Of a stretch of DNA of 64,000 nucleotides, positions 60,523 to 64,000 are shown piece after piece. Position 1 is the stretch's first letter. The number at the start of each line of letters is the position of its first letter. Location of the stretch: positions 1 to 64,000 of the forward strand of contig QWII01000006.1 of NCBI GenBank assembly GCA_021405325.1, in the 5' to 3' direction. This stretch comes from Caldilinea sp. CFX5. Its GTDB lineage: Bacteria; Chloroflexota; Anaerolineae; Caldilineales; Caldilineaceae. Below the pieces are notes generated by a model. It had not been told where the DNA came from and ran no database searches. It was given only the letters and a program-made list of their open reading frames with translations. The position numbers and the translations under genes are program-made.

Positions 60523-60687
60523 GACAAGGTGACAAGGTGAGGGGGTGACAGGGCGACAGGGTGAAGGGATGATGGAATGTACTGGAAACTATGTAACCTT
60601 TTGGCACAAAAAAGCCGAGAGATTTACTTTCTAACTCATCCAGTCTCGCGGAGTCACCTTGTCACCCTGTCACCCCTTCACCTTGTC
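60523..60687. repeat. Inverted repeat built of GACAAGGTG/GACAGGGTG units
   Basis: The left arm, about 60523-60567, and the right arm 60653-60687 are made of the same octamer-to-nonamer units as the repeat at 57371. The 85-bp interior is unrelated. It begins five bases after the binding-protein stop. Confidence 0.78.
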
Positions 60688-60705
60688 TAACCAAAGGAAA
60701 CAGCT

Positions 60706-61740
60706 ATGACCAAAGTACGCGTCGGTATTGTCGGGGCGGGGCCGATTGGGGGGCTGGGGCGGCGAGAGAGTTCGCACGCAGCGGCCTATCGGCGCTGTGC
60801 GGATGCCGAATTGGTGGCGGTGGCGGACATTAACCCGACACGGCTACAGCAGTTTGGCGAGGAATGGGAAATTGCGCCGGAAGAGCGGTATGCCACGGCG
60901 GCAGAGATGTATGCCCGCGCCGGGTTGGATATTGTCAGCGTGACGACCCATAATCTCTATCATCACCAACCGGTGATCGAGGCGGCGGAGGCGGGCATGA
61001 AGATCATCATGGTCGAAAAGCCGATTGCGATTAGCGTCGAGTGGGCGCGCAAGATGGTGGACGCCTGTGAACGCCACGGTTCCCGCTTGATTGTTGAGCA
61101 TACGCGGCGCTTTTTGCCCCACTTTCGCAAGCTGCGCCGGATGATCGCCGAGGGCGCGGTCGGGCAGATTAAAACGGTCAGCGTCGAAGGCTGTCGTCCA
61201 CTGCTGCACAACGGCACGCACAATGTTGACCTGGCCTTCTATCTCTGTGGCGCCGAGCCGCAACGGGTGAGCGGTTTTCTCAACACCGAAGAGGTGGCCG
61301 ATCCGGGCGGCGGCGGCATCATCACCTGCACCAACGGCGTGCGCATCTTTGTCAACTGTGTGGCCGAGCGCCGCGAATGGTTTGACCAGGTGATCATTAG
61401 TGGCACGGGTGGTCGATTGCAGTGGAGCGAACGCACCAGCGTCTGGAGCTACGGTCCGCTGGTCGATAAACCGGGCGCGCCCTACAACGCCGAGTATGAC
61501 CTGCAACCCATCCCCGACATGCCTACCAGCTTTGACGCCACCAGTTTCTTCTACTGGGCCGCGCGCGAAAGCATCGACTGCCTGCTGGAAGATCGCGAAA
61601 GCGTCTCCACCGGTCGCGATGGCCTCAAAGCGCTGGAAGCGATCACCGCCATGCACATCTCCCACCACACTGGCGCCTGGGTGCCAGTGCCGCTGGCGCC
61701 GGGGTTGGATCAGGTGGAGATTCGGTCGACGGGGAAGTGA
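60706..61740 (+). CDS. Gfo/Idh/MocA-family oxidoreductase
   Basis: A 344-residue enzyme with the dinucleotide motif GIVGAGPIGGLG, MVEKPIAISVEWAR as EKP motif, IVEHTRRFLPHFRKL and HNGTHNVDLAFYLCG in the catalytic region. It is the partner paralogue of 57491. AAAGGAAAC precedes the ATG. Location between the binding-protein and permease genes is direct evidence that the imported solute is a substrate of these dehydrogenases or their pathway. Confidence 0.86.
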   Translation: MTKVRVGIVGAGPIGGLGRRESSHAAAYRRCADAELVAVADINPTRLQQFGEEWEIAPEERYATAAEMYARAGLDIVSVTTHNLYHHQPVIEAAEAGMKIIMVEKPIAISVEWARKMVDACERHGSRLIVEHTRRFLPHFRKLRRMIAEGAVGQIKTVSVEGCRPLLHNGTHNVDLAFYLCGAEPQRVSGFLNTEEVADPGGGGIITCTNGVRIFVNCVAERREWFDQVIISGTGGRLQWSERTSVWSYGPLVDKPGAPYNAEYDLQPIPDMPTSFDATSFFYWAARESIDCLLEDRESVSTGRDGLKALEAITAMHISHHTGAWVPVPLAPGLDQVEIRSTGK

Positions 61741-62068
61741 GTGGGTAGTTGGTTTGATGATGTCACAAGCGCGTTCTACGGCATGAACCGTAGGCGCTGC
61801 TTGTAGCTGCGCAAGTTTGGGGTCATGGTTCAATCGGAATTCAGGGGCTTGCCACCCATCTTCCGGGAAGGTTAAACCGGACGATCCTGTCGACAGAACC
61901 GACCTTCCCGGAAGATTCCATTGTCAACTCCTCCGCTTTCGGTTAAACCGGGGTCATTAGAGAACGTGCGGCTACAAGCACGCACCTACGCTATAAAGTA
62001 GCATTGTTGCTGTAGTCGATTTGATGACCAACCAACTGACCAACTAACCAACTAACAGGAGAAGTATC
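61741..62068. repeat. Intergenic region filled by nested palindromes
   Basis: Outer imperfect arms lie at 61789-61812 and 61966-61990 (CGTAGG, GCTTGTAGC core), inner perfect 15-bp arms at 61858-61872 and 61902-61916 (ATCTTCCGGGAAGGT). TTAAACCGG occurs twice between and after them. No coding frame of note. An AGGAGAAG ribosome-binding site for the permease follows at 62057. Confidence 0.75.
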
Positions 62069-63049
62069 ATGAACCAGTATATCCTACGCCGCATCATCCA
62101 AGCGCTGCCGGTCGTGTTGGGCATAACGATTGTCACCTTTACCTTTATTGAACTGGCGCCGGGCGATGCGGTGATGGCGATGATCCTGGCCGATATGCAG
62201 AGCGGGGGACGCACGGTGCAGATCGATGTGGAGGCGATGCGCAAGCAATTTGGCCTCGATCAACCGGCGCCGGTGCGCTATGTGCGCTGGTTGGGTGAAT
62301 TGTTGCAGGGTAACATGGGCGTGCGGCTGCGCAGCAAAATTCCGGTGGCGACAGAGATTGCGCGCCGCTTGCCCGCCACCCTGGAGTTGATGGGCTTTGC
62401 GCTTTTGATCGCCATTGTGGTGGGCATTCCGCTGGGCGTTATTTCAGCGGTGCGCCAATATTCATGGCTCGACTATCTGTTGACGGCGGGCACCTTTTTA
62501 GGGGTGGCGATTCCTTCCTTTTTTGCCGCCATTGCCGCCATCTATATTTTTTCCTTAAAACTCGGCTGGTTTCCCACCAGCGGCTATTCGACGCCGGGGC
62601 AAAATTTTGGCCTGTTCGGCTGGCTCTTCAACCATGTCCAATATTTGATCATGCCGGCCACCATTTTAGGACTGGAAAGCATCGCCGGCATCAGTCGCTA
62701 CATGCGCGCCAGCGTCTTGGAAGTGCTGCGCTTGGACTATGTGACCACGGCGCGCGCCAAAGGCTTGAACCGTTCCATTGTCTTAAGCCGCCATGTCTTG
62801 CGCAATGCCCTGCTGCCGATTATCACCATTATCGGGCTGCGGCTGCCGGGGCTGCTGGGCGGTGCGCTGATTATCGAAACCATGTTCAACTGGCCGGGCA
62901 TGGGCATTCTCTACATCGACGGCGTCAACACCCGTGACTTCCCGCTGATTATGGGTATGACCCTGGTCTCGGCCATTACGATTGTGGTCAGCAACTTGAT
63001 CACCGATGTGGCTTATAGCTTTGCCGATCCGCGGATTCGGTATGAGTAG
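62069..63049 (+). CDS. ABC transporter permease, DppB/OppB type
   Basis: A 326-residue inner-membrane permease with six helices. RRIIQALPVVLGITIVTFTF at the N-terminus is the family hallmark, and the coupling-helix EAA region is VTTARAKGLNRSIVLSRHVLRN. It pairs with the permease at 63143 and the binding protein at 58772. The ATPases (DppD/F type) are expected just beyond the right edge. Confidence 0.92.
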   Translation: MNQYILRRIIQALPVVLGITIVTFTFIELAPGDAVMAMILADMQSGGRTVQIDVEAMRKQFGLDQPAPVRYVRWLGELLQGNMGVRLRSKIPVATEIARRLPATLELMGFALLIAIVVGIPLGVISAVRQYSWLDYLLTAGTFLGVAIPSFFAAIAAIYIFSLKLGWFPTSGYSTPGQNFGLFGWLFNHVQYLIMPATILGLESIAGISRYMRASVLEVLRLDYVTTARAKGLNRSIVLSRHVLRNALLPIITIIGLRLPGLLGGALIIETMFNWPGMGILYIDGVNTRDFPLIMGMTLVSAITIVVSNLITDVAYSFADPRIRYE

Positions 63050-63064
63050 CGGGCTAATTGTTAA

Positions 63065-63095
63065 TGGAAAACAATTAACGATTAATTATTTTCCA
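63065..63095. repeat. AT-rich palindrome between the permease genes
   Basis: TGGAAAACAATTAAC (63065-63079) and ATTAATTATTTTCCA (63081-63095) pair with two mismatches around one base. Hairpin of unknown role. Confidence 0.55.
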
Positions 63096-63142
63096 CGAGG
63101 TATTGCTTAGTTGGTTGCTGAATAGGGTAAATAGGTTGTTGT

Positions 63143-64000
63143 ATGATTGCGAAACAGAGCATCTCTTCGGGGATGATGACAGGGATAAGTGATAGCCCGC
63201 GGGTGCGCTGGCGGGTGTGGCGGCGCTTTTTGCGCCATCGGTTGGCGGTGGTCAGTGCGCTCTTTCTGTTGCTGATGATCTTGCTGGCGTTTCCCTTGGC
63301 GCCGCTGGTGACCGCCGCCGACCCGGATCGGATTGACCTCAAGGCGATTGGCAAGCCACCCAGCCTGACCCATCCCTTTGGCACCGATTTGACCGGGCGC
63401 GATCTCTGGAGCCGGCTGGTCTATGGCGGGCGGGTCTCGCTGTCGGTGGGGGTCGTCGCGGTGTCGATCTATGTGACGTTGGGGGTGCTGCTGGGCAGTT
63501 TGGCCGGCTACTACGGCGGACGGGTTGATAATTGGATCATGCGTTTTACCGAGGTGGTGATGGCCTTCCCGACGCTGATTATTTTGATTACGATCGTCGC
63601 CATTGTCGGCCCTGGTCTCTTTAATTCGATGATTGCGATTGGGCTGATCGGCTGGACCGGCATTGCGCGCCTGGTGCGCGGTCAGATCCTCTCCCTGCGG
63701 GCAATGGATTTTGTCACTGCCGCACGAGCCGTCGGCGCGCCGCAGGCGCGCATTTTGCTGCAACATATCCTGCCCAATGTGGTCGCCCCACTGATTGTGG
63801 CCGCCACTTTTGGCATTGCCGGCGCCATCCTCACTGAGGCCGGGTTGAGCTTTTTGGGCCTGGGTATCAAACCGCCGACGCCCAGTTGGGGCAACATGAT
63901 CAACGAAGCGCAACAGTTGACCGTCATCGAAAGCAAACCGTGGATCTGGCTGGGGCCGGGCTTGCTGATCACCCTCTCAGTGCTGGCAATCAACTTTATC
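63143..64000 (+). CDS. ABC transporter permease, DppC/OppC type, 3' end outside window
   Basis: 286 codons are present, open at the right edge. The N-terminal cytoplasmic segment (RWRVWRRFLRHRLAVVSALF) leads into the first helix. HPFGTDLTGRDLWSRLVYGG is the family signature, and FVTAARAVGAPQARILLQHILPN is the EAA loop that contacts the ATPase. It completes the two-permease set with the gene at 62069. The ATG at 63143 has only a weak ribosome-binding site; an ATG at 63173 is an alternative. Confidence 0.88.
   Translation, partial: MIAKQSISSGMMTGISDSPRVRWRVWRRFLRHRLAVVSALFLLLMILLAFPLAPLVTAADPDRIDLKAIGKPPSLTHPFGTDLTGRDLWSRLVYGGRVSLSVGVVAVSIYVTLGVLLGSLAGYYGGRVDNWIMRFTEVVMAFPTLIILITIVAIVGPGLFNSMIAIGLIGWTGIARLVRGQILSLRAMDFVTAARAVGAPQARILLQHILPNVVAPLIVAATFGIAGAILTEAGLSFLGLGIKPPTPSWGNMINEAQQLTVIESKPWIWLGPGLLITLSVLAINFI

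Noticed and set aside
60844..61833. A 329-codon minus-strand frame opposite a Gfo/Idh gene.
   Set aside because: Antisense shadow; the plus-strand frame has all family motifs.

Overview
The window looks like the chromosome of a moderately GC-rich environmental bacterium, most probably a member of the Chloroflexota (Anaerolineae/Caldilineae type). This is an inference from gene content: a DUF4058 protein, an archaeal-type isopentenyl phosphate kinase, MalT-type LuxR giants, a zinc-ribbon/LysM protein, HEAT and TPR proteins of unassigned function, and several Gfo/Idh/MocA dehydrogenases beside a family-5 ABC transporter. No rRNA, tRNA, CRISPR, phage or complete insertion sequence was seen.

Layout. 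1-6.2 kb: a glycoside-hydrolase-like gene running off the left edge (minus strand), a prokaryotic pentameric ligand-gated ion channel homologue, and a large membrane-anchored beta-propeller protein with one c-type heme motif. 6.4-10.8 kb: a catabolic-looking group with the two subunits of a ComDE-like thiamine-diphosphate decarboxylase, a calcineurin-like phosphoesterase, an M24 metallopeptidase-fold enzyme, a 44-codon coupled ORF and a cyclase-family hydrolase. 11-15.8 kb: DUF4058, then copper handling for a respiratory oxidase (SCO, PCu(A)C fusion, a membrane-anchored HGG protein) and a membrane 4Fe-4S protein. 15.9-25.3 kb: selA, isopentenyl phosphate kinase, the site-2 protease RseP, and LysM, HEAT, TPR and FecR-like proteins. 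25.4-31.7 kb: a DinG-like helicase, a small sugar-phosphate transferase and a 929-residue secreted TPR protein. 32-51.6 kb: an accessory region with two MalT-type regulators, at least seven small polytopic membrane proteins (several DUF4386/DUF6326 paralogues), zinc-less MDR dehydrogenases, an SDR, a hydrolase, two copies of a roughly 90-residue conserved protein, and several broken genes. 52-64 kb: a co-directional catabolic/uptake locus with an MDR enzyme, four Gfo/Idh/MocA oxidoreductases in two paralogous pairs, threonine dehydrogenase, an oligopeptide/oligosaccharide-type binding protein and two permeases, the last cut by the window edge.

The most unusual signal is outside the genes. About twenty intergenic spaces hold long inverted repeats with arms of 13-34 bp, mostly unrelated in sequence, often starting at or just after a stop codon. 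Three are flanked by direct repeats of 5, 6 and 9 bp that look like target-site duplications. Removing two of them restores, respectively, an in-frame gene start and a tight stop-RBS-start junction. This points to small non-autonomous mobile palindromes (MITE/REP-like). Related short-period repeats have also entered the reading frames of both MalT-type regulators at the same two linker positions.
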